Origin: Oligoflexus sp.
GTDB lineage: Bacteria > Bdellovibrionota_B > Oligoflexia > Oligoflexales > Oligoflexaceae
Reading direction: 5' to 3'
Length of the DNA stretch: 64,000 nt
Assembly (NCBI GenBank): GCA_014377445.1
Contig: JACMPP010000122.1
Coordinates: forward strand, 1 to 64,000
The notes beneath the pieces are model-generated. The model made no database searches. It saw only the letters and a program-made list of their open reading frames with translations, and was not told the origin of the DNA. Each line of letters starts with the position of its first letter. The first letter of the stretch is position 1. Of this stretch, positions 50,957 through 60,469 are shown piece by piece. The position numbers were made by a program, and so were the translations under genes.

Positions 50957-52288
50957 ATGATACGACAATCACCATCTCCGACCATCTTCGTCGTCGATGA
51001 TCAAGAATCGATATTAACCGCAGTTAAATCCGTATTGGGTGACGAATCCTATCGCATCCTCACTTTCAGCAGTGCCGAAGCACTTGAAGAAGGCCTTCGC
51101 AGTGAAAAAGCGGATCTTATTCTTCTCGATATCTGGCTGCCCGGCATCGACGGCGTCGAAGCCTTGAAGAAACTTAAAACGGAATTCCCTGATCTGCCGG
51201 TGATCCTCATGAGCGGTCATGCCGGAATTGATATTGCTGTGAAAGCGATGAAAGCCGGAGCTTCGGACTTTCTTGAAAAACCTCTGAACCTCGACATCCT
51301 GCTGGAGAAGGTTGCCGTGCATCTGCCGGTCACGGACAGCGCAGCACGCGCCACCCGTAGGTCTGTTCCCGAGCACCTGGCCAGCCTTATGAAAGGTGAA
51401 GCGGCGCGACTTGCCCCCTCGAGCGAACCTCAACGCACCGTCAGCAAAAATGCTGTCTTAAACGGCGTTGGACTCTTGAGTGGACGCCCCACGGGTGTGA
51501 TCATCAGCCCCGCGCCCGTCGACACCGGTATCATCTTCCGTACTCTCGATGGTGTGGCAATTCCCGGTCACATCACAGCTCTCGACAACTTTGATCGCCT
51601 GGGTGAGGGCAAAGCCTTTACTGCCAATTCCACTGTTTTGTCGAAAGGCGGCCGCCGGATTCGGACGGTTGAGCACCTGCTGGCCGCGCTGAACATGATG
51701 GGCATCACCAACGCATCGATCAAGGTCGATGAAGAAATTCCCAATATCGACGGATCAGCTGCTGACTTCTGTCGCATCATTGCCGCTGCGGGCATCGAGG
51801 TTCAGGACAAAACGCGCCTTGACATCGTCATTCACAAGAAGATTATTATCGGCAATGAAGACCAAGCCGAAAAGTATGTTTACGTCGAACCTTTCGATGG
51901 CTTCGAAGTCGTTATGCGCGTCGACTATCCCGCACCCATTCTCGAGCAAACCTTTCGCTTCTCGCCAGGCGAGCATTCGTTTGAGACGGATATCGCCACG
52001 GCACGCTCGTTCAACACCTTTGAAAATATCGATATTGCGCAGCAGAGAGGGATGGCCGGTTCCGGTTACCTCAACTCGCACATCATCATCCACGACGGCA
52101 AGGTCATCAACACCAAGCTTAATTTCCCGGATGAATTCGTTCGCCACAAAATCCTTGATCTCTTGGGCGATCTCTATCTCCTTGGGTACGGACTCCGGGG
52201 CCGCGTGGTAGGGAACATGACTTCGCATGGCCTCAACCAGTCTTTGGCCCTGAAGATTCACGAAGCGCTGTCGCGCGAACCATCCTGA
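50957..52288 (+). CDS. lpxC: Receiver domain fused to LpxC deacetylase
   Basis: 443 residues. Residues 1-122 are a fully equipped CheY-like receiver: acidic pair D14-D15, phosphoacceptor D58 in L-L-D-I-W-L-P-G, S86, K108 in L-E-K-P. After a roughly 40-residue linker, residues about 163-443 are LpxC, the committed lipid A enzyme that deacetylates UDP-3-O-acyl-GlcNAc. Zn ligands: H240 (E-H-L-L), H397 and D401 (H-K-I-L-D). H424 in S-H-G-L-N is the catalytic base's partner, E239 is conserved, and I-D-G-S-A is at 264-268. Normal LpxC has about 300 residues. Phosphorylation may control the enzyme. Confidence 0.95.
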   Translation: MIRQSPSPTIFVVDDQESILTAVKSVLGDESYRILTFSSAEALEEGLRSEKADLILLDIWLPGIDGVEALKKLKTEFPDLPVILMSGHAGIDIAVKAMKAGASDFLEKPLNLDILLEKVAVHLPVTDSAARATRRSVPEHLASLMKGEAARLAPSSEPQRTVSKNAVLNGVGLLSGRPTGVIISPAPVDTGIIFRTLDGVAIPGHITALDNFDRLGEGKAFTANSTVLSKGGRRIRTVEHLLAALNMMGITNASIKVDEEIPNIDGSAADFCRIIAAAGIEVQDKTRLDIVIHKKIIIGNEDQAEKYVYVEPFDGFEVVMRVDYPAPILEQTFRFSPGEHSFETDIATARSFNTFENIDIAQQRGMAGSGYLNSHIIIHDGKVINTKLNFPDEFVRHKILDLLGDLYLLGYGLRGRVVGNMTSHGLNQSLALKIHEALSREPS

Positions 52289-52299
52289 CCTCATCGGAG

Positions 52300-52336
52300 A
52301 GGACGCAAAAAAGGGAGTGCAGCATCGCTGAACTCC
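52300..52336. terminator. Bidirectional terminator
   Basis: AAAGGGAGTGCAGC paired with GCTGAACTCCTTT, with small mismatches, an ATC loop and T-rich flanks. It lies between lpxC (stop 52288) and the chemoreceptor gene (stop 52342). Confidence 0.75.
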
Positions 52337-52341
52337 TTTTT

Positions 52342-53925
52342 TTATGCCGTTTGCAAAGACTTGATTTCTGAATCGGAGCGAATCAGGGTCGATAGCTCCT
52401 TCATCGCCAGATCGAGAGCATTGAACTGCTCCCTCACCCCAATCGCAATTTCAAAGGTGTCTTTCGCCGCTCTGGCGTTTTCCTGAACACTGCGATTGAA
52501 GACCTCTATCGCCCGCCCAATTTCCTGCAGGCCGCGCGTTTGATCGCCGATGCCGCTTGAGATATCGCCGCTTCTCGACCGCACTTCCTCAACCTGGGTG
52601 GCGATGAGTTCAAAGTCCCGATCGCACTCATCAGCGACACTCTGACCATCGCTAAGCTTGACGAGGCTCTCGTTCATCAATGATGAAATCCCCTGGCGGC
52701 TTGAGCTTACAATCTGCGTGACCATCGTCACGCTTTCTTCCAGAAGTCGGGCAATATCCAAGGCCGCGCTTCCACTCATCTGGGCAAGATTCCCAACCTC
52801 TTCTGCTACCACCGAAAAGCCGTTGCCATGCTCCCCAGCCCTGGCCGCCTCGACCGAGGCGTTGAAGGAAAGGAGTTTGGTTTGGAAGACAATATCGTTG
52901 ATGACCTTCGTCTTATCCACGATATTGTGAATCATCTGCACGATACCCTGCATTTCCTTGTTACTGAGTTCGACCTGGCTCGCCACCTGATCGTTCGCCG
53001 TCCGAATATTGCCCATACCCTTAATCACACGCACGACAGCAGATCGTCCGCTTTGGACGGCCCGACTGCTTTCTTCCGAACTGGACGCCAAGGTCGTCGC
53101 GTTCTCAGCCGTTCGTCTGACCATGGAATTGATTTGATCCAGCGCCGCAGTCGTCTCCTCAATAGCTGCTGCCTGGGCTTCCACAGCCGCACTGACAGAT
53201 TCCGCTGAGACATCGAGCGACAGGGTATGCTTCTCCAGAGAATCTCTTTGCTGCTCAAGCTTGACGATGATCTCCCGGAGATTTTTGATAAGACTGCGCC
53301 CCATGAGCAGAGAGAGGAGGATGCTGGCTATACCTGTGACCGTCGCTAAAATTATCGCGATGTCTTTCGCACTCGAACTCTTGGCACTCAAGCTTTCGCT
53401 CGTCTCTTTTTCTATCTTGTCACCGAGCTTTCCAAGAATTTCCTCAAGGGCCTTGAAGGAGGTTTGAAATCGCAGTTTCGCCGCCTGGGCCTCCTCCGCT
53501 TTGTCGCTCTCAAGCAAAGCAATCACGGCATTGGCGTCTTCGGTATACTGGGTCACAAGCCCCTCGGCTGAGACCACTTCCGCTTTGGTCTGGGGACTCA
53601 CATCGAGATCCATGATCTTCTTTAATTGCAAAGCCATCTCTTTGCTAAACTCCTGACACTCTTCCTTCGCCTCTTTGACTTCCGCCGCATTCTTCTCGTA
53701 GAAACCGTCGAAGGCACGGAAAACGGTCGCACGGAGACCATCATGAATCATGTCCGTCGTGCTCATCGCCCGTATCGCGGGAATCTGAATCTGGCGAATA
53801 TTCAAAACCTGATTACTCAGTTTTTGAATTGTCAGACTGAACAAAAATGTGACGGTTAGAAGGATAATAAAATTGATACTTGCCAGGAATGTAAGTCGTT
53901 TACCAATAGTCCAGCGGCTTTTCAT
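52342..53925 (-). CDS. Methyl-accepting chemotaxis protein
   Basis: 527 residues. Membrane segment 1 is near residues 11-33 and segment 2 near 185-210. Between them is a periplasmic helical domain of about 150 residues, consistent with the four-helix-bundle (4HB_MCP) type. The cytoplasmic half is all-helical, with the signalling hairpin tip E-A-A-R-A-G-E-H-G-N-G-F-S-V-V-A-E-E-V. No CheR-binding pentapeptide at the end. The ATG at 53925 follows GGGGAGGCCC. No chemotaxis genes are adjacent. Confidence 0.92.
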   Translation of the reverse strand: MKSRWTIGKRLTFLASINFIILLTVTFLFSLTIQKLSNQVLNIRQIQIPAIRAMSTTDMIHDGLRATVFRAFDGFYEKNAAEVKEAKEECQEFSKEMALQLKKIMDLDVSPQTKAEVVSAEGLVTQYTEDANAVIALLESDKAEEAQAAKLRFQTSFKALEEILGKLGDKIEKETSESLSAKSSSAKDIAIILATVTGIASILLSLLMGRSLIKNLREIIVKLEQQRDSLEKHTLSLDVSAESVSAAVEAQAAAIEETTAALDQINSMVRRTAENATTLASSSEESSRAVQSGRSAVVRVIKGMGNIRTANDQVASQVELSNKEMQGIVQMIHNIVDKTKVINDIVFQTKLLSFNASVEAARAGEHGNGFSVVAEEVGNLAQMSGSAALDIARLLEESVTMVTQIVSSSRQGISSLMNESLVKLSDGQSVADECDRDFELIATQVEEVRSRSGDISSGIGDQTRGLQEIGRAIEVFNRSVQENARAAKDTFEIAIGVREQFNALDLAMKELSTLIRSDSEIKSLQTA

Positions 53926-54080
53926 GGGCCTCCCCGTTTGAGTGTTTTCACTAGACGTGATTGCGATTTGACGTTCTAACGCTAGTTGAATTATCATCCT
54001 ATGTAAAGCAAAGCGAATCGATATCATGTGTGCAGATGAAGAGACTTTCATCCACACTCACCCTTCATTCAAGGAATCTT

Positions 54081-54947
54081 ATGTCGAAAGTCCTATCGTC
54101 GTTTGGGGCTGTTCTGAGCTTTTCGACTCTCATTTCGCAACAAGCAAAGTCGGAAACCACTGATAAATCAGCGTATACAATTTTTAATCCAACGCCCGAT
54201 ACCCAAATGCGAGAGATGGCGACCGATCGACCCGATGCCACCGAAGGAGCGGGAACCATTGATGCCGGACATGTTCAGCTCGAAACCGACATCTACAACG
54301 TCGCCCGCGACAAAGTCAGATCCAGCCAGATAAAAACGACTTCGACAGTGATAGCCGCCAGCAACATTCGTATCGGCTTGACCAATTCATCCGAGATTAA
54401 TCTCATTTTCGATCCCCATGTCGCAGTAAAGGTCGAAGGCGGAGGAACGGAATCAAAGACGATCTCCGGCATGGGCGATTCGATGATTCGTTATAAAATT
54501 AATTTTATGGGGAACGACGGCGGCCCGATCTCAATCGGCCTCATACCCTTTGTCAAGATCCCCACCGCGAAGAAGGACCTTGGCAATGATGAGTACGAAG
54601 GCGGTGTGATCTTTCCCATCGGCCTCGATCTTCCGAACGAATGGGCCGTGGGTTATATGATTGCCTATAACTATATTAAAAACGATTCGGAAGATGACAA
54701 ACTCTATCATACGAACATTGTGAATTCGATCACAGCCTCTCACCCTATCACGGACGATCTCGGCGCTTATGCAGAGCTCTACAGTGAATCAAGTAACGAA
54801 GAAGGTGCGGAGTGGGTTGCGACGGTGAATCTGGGGCTCACCTACATGGTTGGAAAGAACATTCAATTCGATCTGGGCGCGAATATCGGAGCCACCCGAG
54901 CCGCTGATGACATGAATCCTTTTGTTGGCATTTCCGCCCGCATGTAA
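54081..54947 (+). CDS. Outer-membrane beta-barrel protein (Phenol_MetA_deg-like)
   Basis: 288 residues with a signal peptide. After about 50 residues it has A-T-D-R-P-D-A-T-E-G-A-G-T-I-D-A-G-H-V-Q-L-E, the segment typical of the MetA-pathway outer-membrane transporter family. The rest consists of alternating beta strands ending in an aromatic-poor strand (G-I-S-A-R-M). Such proteins form small barrels and have been linked to aromatic compound uptake, but this is only a family label. The ATG at 54081 follows AAGGAATCTT. Confidence 0.7.
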   Translation: MSKVLSSFGAVLSFSTLISQQAKSETTDKSAYTIFNPTPDTQMREMATDRPDATEGAGTIDAGHVQLETDIYNVARDKVRSSQIKTTSTVIAASNIRIGLTNSSEINLIFDPHVAVKVEGGGTESKTISGMGDSMIRYKINFMGNDGGPISIGLIPFVKIPTAKKDLGNDEYEGGVIFPIGLDLPNEWAVGYMIAYNYIKNDSEDDKLYHTNIVNSITASHPITDDLGAYAELYSESSNEEGAEWVATVNLGLTYMVGKNIQFDLGANIGATRAADDMNPFVGISARM

Positions 54948-54962
54948 ATCCTGAATTTTTCC

Positions 54963-54991
54963 AAAAAAAAACGGCCGTCAGGGAGATCCCG
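54963..54991 (-). terminator. Rho-independent terminator
   Basis: On the minus strand, GCCGTCGGGA / TCCCTGACGGC is followed by a run of seven or more T. It ends the PA14 lipoprotein gene at 55015. Confidence 0.8.
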
Positions 54992-55014
54992 ACGGCTGCT
55001 TTGATTTTCTGAGC

Positions 55015-56067
55015 TTATTGTCCGCTGATATAGGTCGCGAAAGACTTGTTTGGAATGATCACATGCTCGCTTGAACCCGGCGTCTGCCAGAAGAGTTGAA
55101 GGCCGAGGTAAATGCGGGGACCTTGATACCAGTCGATGATGATCTTGTGTTTACCGGCCGTGAGATTGACCTTGCCGAACGCGTCTTTCATTGAGTGGAT
55201 ACCGTTGTTATCGACCACCAGTTTGCCGTCGATATAGAGGTTTGCGCCGTCATCGGCACTGAGTTTGAAGGAGTACTCTCCATCGGCAGGTATGATAAGG
55301 TTTGCACTTGAATGCAGCGCAAACCATTCATTCATTGCGGGTGAAGCCGGGAAACCAGCGGCCCAACCCTGAACCGGGATATCATACTTATCGAGACAGA
55401 TCGTTTCTTTTTTGGCTGCGGCGATCGCACTAAAATCCGGGAGTTGTTTGCTTCCTTCTGGGAGCGCATAGATATCGCCGCTGATAGGGAACACCGTGTT
55501 ACCGACCTTACAACCGACGAAGAGCTGTTGAACCGGGATAAGGTTCAAAAGCTGCTTATCGGAGATCGAAGGATCATTGTTAAGTGTCGCCACGATTTGA
55601 ATGCTGGCCTTGATCGTCTCGTCCGCTGGACTGGTATAGAATCCTTTGCTGTCGATCGAACCGATATCGATGCCGCCAGGACCCACAAGTTTCCAGGTGA
55701 TGGCCACTGGACCTGCGCCCGTGATTGAGGCCTTGGCCTGAAGGGTTTTCTTACCGGATCGAATCTCCGTGGATGGGAGAATAACTGTCAGTTTGCGTAC
55801 GACCGAGAGCGTAGTCTCAGGAGCCGCTTCGGCTACCGAGTCCATCGAAGGAGCGGCTTCGAATTCCACCTGCCCAGCACCCTGGGGCGCTTCCTTAACG
55901 GGTGGAAGAACTTTCGCGTCGGGTGGCGGAAGTTCGGCTCTGGCATCTTCTGCTTTCTTCTCAAGAACCTTGGTGTTGACGTTGGATTTAAAGATTTCGC
56001 TTTCACTGCAACCAAACGTCCACATGGTTAGGAGAGCAGGGGTGACGATCAAAGTCTTTTTAAACAT
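55015..56067 (-). CDS. PA14-type lipoprotein (long paralogue)
   Basis: 350 residues. The lipobox W-T-F-G-C (about residue 20) is followed by a Pro/Ala/Glu-rich stalk (residues 25-85), then a beta-sandwich of Ig/Big type (about 90-175). The C-terminal PA14 domain (about residues 180-350) has P-A-D-G-E-Y-S-F, D-D-G-A-N-L-Y-I-D-G-K-L-V-V-D-N-N-G and L-Q-L-F-W, closely resembling 28426-29082. The repeated Asp-Gly turns suggest Ca-dependent carbohydrate binding. It is presumably a surface lipoprotein. No adjacent partner. Confidence 0.8.
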   Translation of the reverse strand: MFKKTLIVTPALLTMWTFGCSESEIFKSNVNTKVLEKKAEDARAELPPPDAKVLPPVKEAPQGAGQVEFEAAPSMDSVAEAAPETTLSVVRKLTVILPSTEIRSGKKTLQAKASITGAGPVAITWKLVGPGGIDIGSIDSKGFYTSPADETIKASIQIVATLNNDPSISDKQLLNLIPVQQLFVGCKVGNTVFPISGDIYALPEGSKQLPDFSAIAAAKKETICLDKYDIPVQGWAAGFPASPAMNEWFALHSSANLIIPADGEYSFKLSADDGANLYIDGKLVVDNNGIHSMKDAFGKVNLTAGKHKIIIDWYQGPRIYLGLQLFWQTPGSSEHVIIPNKSFATYISGQ

Positions 56068-56273
56068 TTTGAATTTCCTTATCGACGTCTAAGCATAGAA
56101 TTCCTATCGGAGGAGGCTTCCCCAAATTGGCAAAAAACTTGTATCTCATTGATTTATAAGGATATTAAAGCGGCGTATTGTTTCGATAAGCGAAAGGCGA
56201 AAATGGCAAAAAACAGGGGCGGGTGAAAATCATTGGGGAATTTCGCATGAGCGTGAGCTCCCCAATCGAGGAT

Positions 56274-57527
56274 CTATTTTGCCTTTTTCGGCCAAAGCAC
56301 TTTGCGATTCAGCATTTCGGTAAGAAAGGCCTGCGCGTCCTTCAAGGATTGAGCGGCTGTATCGCCCAGCGCAGCATTTAACGATCGGCCATCATCTCGA
56401 AAGGCTGAAACGAGCTCTGCTTCTGCAGGCGTGATACCAAGGCGCCATTCACAATCACGCGCTTTGGCAAATCGATACTCGATAAATATATCTTTGTCTG
56501 CACAGAATTTTTCTTCGTCCGTTACCCGCGCGTTCGGCACCAGAGAAACATTCGGGCTCAGGATAAACGTGCCTTTCGGCCAATTCCAGAGGCGCGCATG
56601 AGCCTCCAGGCATTGTTCCCATGTATCGGTCGGCTTGAGTGTGACCTCAGCCCCTGCCTCCAATTCCTCGCCTTCCACTTCCTCCTCCAGGTGCTCGGGA
56701 ACGATGGTATCCATCGCGCGATCGAAGGGTACAGACTCGCGGATGAGTTGTGAGTTGGCGATCGCCCAGAGCTTATCGCGGTTCTCGGTCACCACCGCTG
56801 CACAGGCGCGCATCAGTTCCTTCTCGCGTCCACGCCAATCGCCCCAGAGAGCGCTGAGGGCCTCTTCGGTCCAGCCTTCCTGAGTGGACACCGAATGAAT
56901 ACCCTCGGAGAGTTTATCGAAGGCTTTGAAATAGCGATCGAGATCGAAACCGACCTGTTCGAGAGACCATTGCGCGAGTACGAGTTCGATCTGACTACCG
57001 AGAGTCTGGATCTGCACCCAGAAGTTCTCGCCGGTTTGTCCATGATCCGAAAAACAATAGAAGGTGGAGCAAACCGCGTTGCGAAAGGCGTGAATATCGC
57101 AGTAACCGGTCGCTTGATCGAGCATCGGGCACAAGACCTTCTGGCTCGCACCGAAAGCATCCTGCTGTTGATCGTCGAGAAAATCGATCCATTGTCCCGG
57201 GGTCGAATACATGCCTTCGGGAAGAAGCATACCGCGTTGGATGAGTCGGTCGATGGCGAGGTCACCGGCCTCTGTTTCGGATCCAAGACCCAGGAGAAAA
57301 TTGCTGACCCGCGGGTGATAGGTGCAGCAGCGATAATCCGCGCGAAAACCGTCGTGACAGGATTTGGGACAGTTCATGCAAGTCGCGCGCCGCTCTTCGG
57401 GAAAGCGCAGCTCAAACATGGCCTTTGGCATCATCTCCGTCCAAATCCCAGGAAAGCTGTTGCCATCCAGGACTACAGGGCGAAGAAAAGGATCGTCTGG
57501 TTTGAGAACTGCTTTCAACCTGGGCAT
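56274..57527 (-). CDS. Cysteine-cluster protein of unknown function (YkgJ-like features)
   Basis: 417 residues. The N-terminal 160 residues carry nine cysteines in a compact pattern: C50-x2-C53-x3-C57, C67-C68, C133, C143, C153, C158. This resembles YkgJ-type zinc/iron-binding proteins, and could hold an Fe-S cluster or zinc. The rest is helical with an acidic stretch (E-E-E-V-E-G-E-E-L-E) near residue 285. No signal peptide is visible. It is flanked by a lipoprotein and a helicase gene and appears to be transcribed alone. Confidence 0.7.
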   Translation of the reverse strand: MPRLKAVLKPDDPFLRPVVLDGNSFPGIWTEMMPKAMFELRFPEERRATCMNCPKSCHDGFRADYRCCTYHPRVSNFLLGLGSETEAGDLAIDRLIQRGMLLPEGMYSTPGQWIDFLDDQQQDAFGASQKVLCPMLDQATGYCDIHAFRNAVCSTFYCFSDHGQTGENFWVQIQTLGSQIELVLAQWSLEQVGFDLDRYFKAFDKLSEGIHSVSTQEGWTEEALSALWGDWRGREKELMRACAAVVTENRDKLWAIANSQLIRESVPFDRAMDTIVPEHLEEEVEGEELEAGAEVTLKPTDTWEQCLEAHARLWNWPKGTFILSPNVSLVPNARVTDEEKFCADKDIFIEYRFAKARDCEWRLGITPAEAELVSAFRDDGRSLNAALGDTAAQSLKDAQAFLTEMLNRKVLWPKKAK

Positions 57528-57961
57528 CTTGGATTATCCGCTAAAAAGGGGGAGCGCAGAGAAAGCGCGAAGCTATATGAAAGTCAGAACCTTAGCAAGC
57601 CTTCCGGGAGCAGGGAGACATGGACGCTTTCGCTTCTCCCTTCACCGACATAATTGTCCCTATTGTATGTCTTCTAAATAGCTATTTTTATACGACTTCC
57701 CTCTCTCTCGCTGGACAAAGAAGGCGCTTCGTTGTTTTAATCTCAATTTTGGGGTATACCCATAGGTATCAGGGCCCAATGCCCTCCTAGGTTTCAAGCC
57801 TCAACCACTGCATACTGACACAGTGTGTCGCTTGATCTCCTCCCCGGGCAGACTCCTATTACTAACACGTAGTACAATGTCATGAGCCCCTCGCCATAAG
57901 GCCCACAGAAAGAGTTCTTTCGTAGGAAAGCCTCACCTGTCGCCAGCATTAAGGAATTTGA
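57528..57961. other. Divergent promoter region of about 430 bp
   Basis: No supported gene between the cysteine-cluster protein (minus) and the helicase (plus). The frames over 57364-57681 and 57794-58402 overlap real genes and look spurious. The helicase RBS is TTAAGGAATTTGA, directly before its ATG. Confidence 0.45.
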
Positions 57962-60343
57962 ATGTCCGCTAAGAAAGAAAAGCCTTCCAAAAACAAGCCT
58001 ACACAGGCGGAACGAGCAGCAAAGAAAGCGGCAAATGCACGCAAGGCTCGTGAGGAGGCGGTTCGACTCGAAGAAAAAAGACGTCTTGAAGACGATGTCT
58101 TCATCGAAACCTACACCCAGGCCCTCGCCGAAGGTCAAACAGCGGGAGCGCAGATCCTGCGCCTTCCGCCGATCTTCGCGGAAGACGATCGACCCGCCGC
58201 CATGTACGGCGCCTTCTATCAATCGATCGCCCTTATGCCGCCATTGGTTCGCAAGGCCTTTGAAAGCATGCACGAACGCTTTTTTCTCAAAATCAACGGT
58301 CTCTACGAAGTCCTCTCGATCGGCCGTCCGATCGAATTGCGCAAAGATCGCCAGAACGTTCTCGATAGCTCTCTCGCCGAATTTTGGAAATCCTATCCTC
58401 ATATTCGCAAGGCGCAGAGTCGTATCGCCAACACCTTAAAGCTCTACACACGCTTCAAGGAAGAATTCGCAGCGGCCAAGGAATTTGCCGGCAAGGCTCA
58501 GGAAGCTGCGGATAAGAGTGACGCCGACGAAAAAGAGAAGGAAAGCGCGCAACGCCGCGCGTCCGAACTCCGCTCTCTCGAACAGAATGCGGTCAATCAG
58601 GAGCATCATCTATCCCAGGCCTTTAAAGCCCTGGCTGGTGAACTCTCCGGTCTTTCCCGTCTGACGAAGAATACGGAAATGCTCATGACCGCGACCCTTC
58701 GCGGCTTCTATATCTCACGCGATCGCCGCTTCTCATCTTACGAGAGTGTGTTCGAAGGCGCTCACGCCCTCGGTCGTGAACACATCGCCGTCCTGGGCCC
58801 TACCAACTCCGGCAAGACCCATGAAGCGATGGAGGCCCTGAAGGCCGCAAAAAACGGCATTTACCTGGCTCCGCTTCGATTGCTCGCCCTCGAGAACTTC
58901 GAACGTCTCGCGGCGGCCGGACTCCCGGCCCGTCTGGAAACTGGCGAGGAAAGCCTGGGCGCCTCGCGTGAAAACGCGACTCACTATTCGATGACTGTTG
59001 AGAAGTGTCCTTACGATAAGGTCTTTGACGTTGCCGTCATCGATGAAGTCCAGATGCTGGCCGATCCCGATCGCGGCGCGAGCTGGACAGCCGCTATCCT
59101 CGGTATTCGGGCGAAGAAGATCTTTCTCCTCGGTTCCGCGGCTTCGTCGGATGTTTTGAAACGTCTGACTTCCCTGACCGGCGAAAATCTTAGCTTCGTC
59201 TTCAAAGAACGCCTTTCGCCTCTGCGCATGGAAACAAAGCCTATCCGTTCCTCGAAAGAACTGATGCGCGGCGATGCTCTGATTACGTTTAGCCGTGACG
59301 GTGTTTTGCGAACCAAAGAACTGCTGCATAAAAGCGGTTTAAAAGCTTCGGTCATCTACGGCGGGCTCTCGCCTGAAGTAAGACGCGCCGAAACTGAGAA
59401 ATTCCGTGCCGGCGAAACCGATATCGTGATCGCAACCGATGCGATCGGGATGGGGCTGAACTTACCGATTCGTCGTATCATCTTCATGGAAACCCAGAAG
59501 TACAACGGCGAAGGCATCGTCGATCTTTCACATTCCCAGTTCCTCCAGATCGCGGGCCGTGCGGGACGCTATGCGCTCACGAACGGTATCGCCACCGGCG
59601 AGGAAGGTGTGGCCGCCGTCATCGGCCAAGGCGACCTTGCCTATCTGCAGCGTGCCCTGTCCAAGGATATGAATCCTCTGAGTCTGGCGAGTCTCGTCGC
59701 CGAGCCTTTGATGCTGCACATCGATGTTCTCGCGGAAGAACTTAAAACGGATAATCTCGTCGATATTCTCGGTGCGTTTACCTATCGTTCTAACAACGAT
59801 AGTATTCGTCGCTACGTGTCGCCTTCGCTTTCGGAAGCGGCTCTTTGTCTGGAGGAATATCTGGTCGAGCTCAAGGAGGAAGGCACCTGCCGTTATCCAC
59901 CGAGCCTGGCCCATAAATTTTTCCTTTCGCGTCTCCCTTTGCGTTTGAACGAGGATTCGCATTACTTCTTCTTCCGCGCTTTGATTCGTTCTTTTGCCAA
60001 GACGAATATTCATTTGCGTCCTGAAGATGCATTCGAACATCTGGACAAGGTCGATCGTCTGGATCTGAAGACCTGTGAACTGGAACGTGGTCTCGTGACG
60101 GCTTACCTCCACTTGACCCTGGATGAGGAAGAGCGTGCTCACACCATATCTTTCCGTCAGGATCTGGACCGCCGTTCGGAATCACTCCTTTCCCAAGGCA
60201 AAGGCGCGAAAGAATCCGACAAAATCGCTTGGCCTTCGATCTGCGAGAAATGCGGTCGAAGCATGGGCAAGCCGATCAACTTTAAGATCTGCCGTCCTTG
60301 TTTTACCAACTCGCGCTACCGCGAAGATGATGGCGACTACTGA
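57962..60343 (+). CDS. Suv3-like ATP-dependent RNA helicase
   Basis: 793 residues. An N-terminal basic coiled-coil region (1-45) and a helical domain precede a helicase core. Walker A is G-P-T-N-S-G-K-T (279-286), and motif II is D-E-V-Q (361-364), the DExx version typical of the Suv3/mitochondrial degradosome helicases. Motifs V/VI include A-T-D-A-I-G-M-G-L-N and Q-I-A-G-R-A-G-R. A C-terminal zinc ribbon (C-x2-C...C-x2-C in the last 40 residues, I-C-E-K-C-G and I-C-R-P-C-F) is extra. Eukaryotic Suv3 works with PNPase or an exonuclease in RNA turnover; bacterial relatives are less studied. Confidence 0.9.
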   Translation: MSAKKEKPSKNKPTQAERAAKKAANARKAREEAVRLEEKRRLEDDVFIETYTQALAEGQTAGAQILRLPPIFAEDDRPAAMYGAFYQSIALMPPLVRKAFESMHERFFLKINGLYEVLSIGRPIELRKDRQNVLDSSLAEFWKSYPHIRKAQSRIANTLKLYTRFKEEFAAAKEFAGKAQEAADKSDADEKEKESAQRRASELRSLEQNAVNQEHHLSQAFKALAGELSGLSRLTKNTEMLMTATLRGFYISRDRRFSSYESVFEGAHALGREHIAVLGPTNSGKTHEAMEALKAAKNGIYLAPLRLLALENFERLAAAGLPARLETGEESLGASRENATHYSMTVEKCPYDKVFDVAVIDEVQMLADPDRGASWTAAILGIRAKKIFLLGSAASSDVLKRLTSLTGENLSFVFKERLSPLRMETKPIRSSKELMRGDALITFSRDGVLRTKELLHKSGLKASVIYGGLSPEVRRAETEKFRAGETDIVIATDAIGMGLNLPIRRIIFMETQKYNGEGIVDLSHSQFLQIAGRAGRYALTNGIATGEEGVAAVIGQGDLAYLQRALSKDMNPLSLASLVAEPLMLHIDVLAEELKTDNLVDILGAFTYRSNNDSIRRYVSPSLSEAALCLEEYLVELKEEGTCRYPPSLAHKFFLSRLPLRLNEDSHYFFFRALIRSFAKTNIHLRPEDAFEHLDKVDRLDLKTCELERGLVTAYLHLTLDEEERAHTISFRQDLDRRSESLLSQGKGAKESDKIAWPSICEKCGRSMGKPINFKICRPCFTNSRYREDDGDY

Positions 60344-60469
60344 ACAAACCGCGGGCGGCGGACATTTCCATAAGAGTTATCTTATTGGCTTGACCGTCTG
60401 CTAGTGCTCCTGTAACAAAGCCTCGGCTCGCCGTTCCTTTGGCTAGCTGAGGATTTTAAGGAGCGAAAA

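Noticed and set aside
57794-58402. A 202-codon minus-strand frame opposite the start of the helicase gene
   Set aside because: It lies antisense to a well-supported gene and has no recognisable family; a shadow of the helicase codon pattern.
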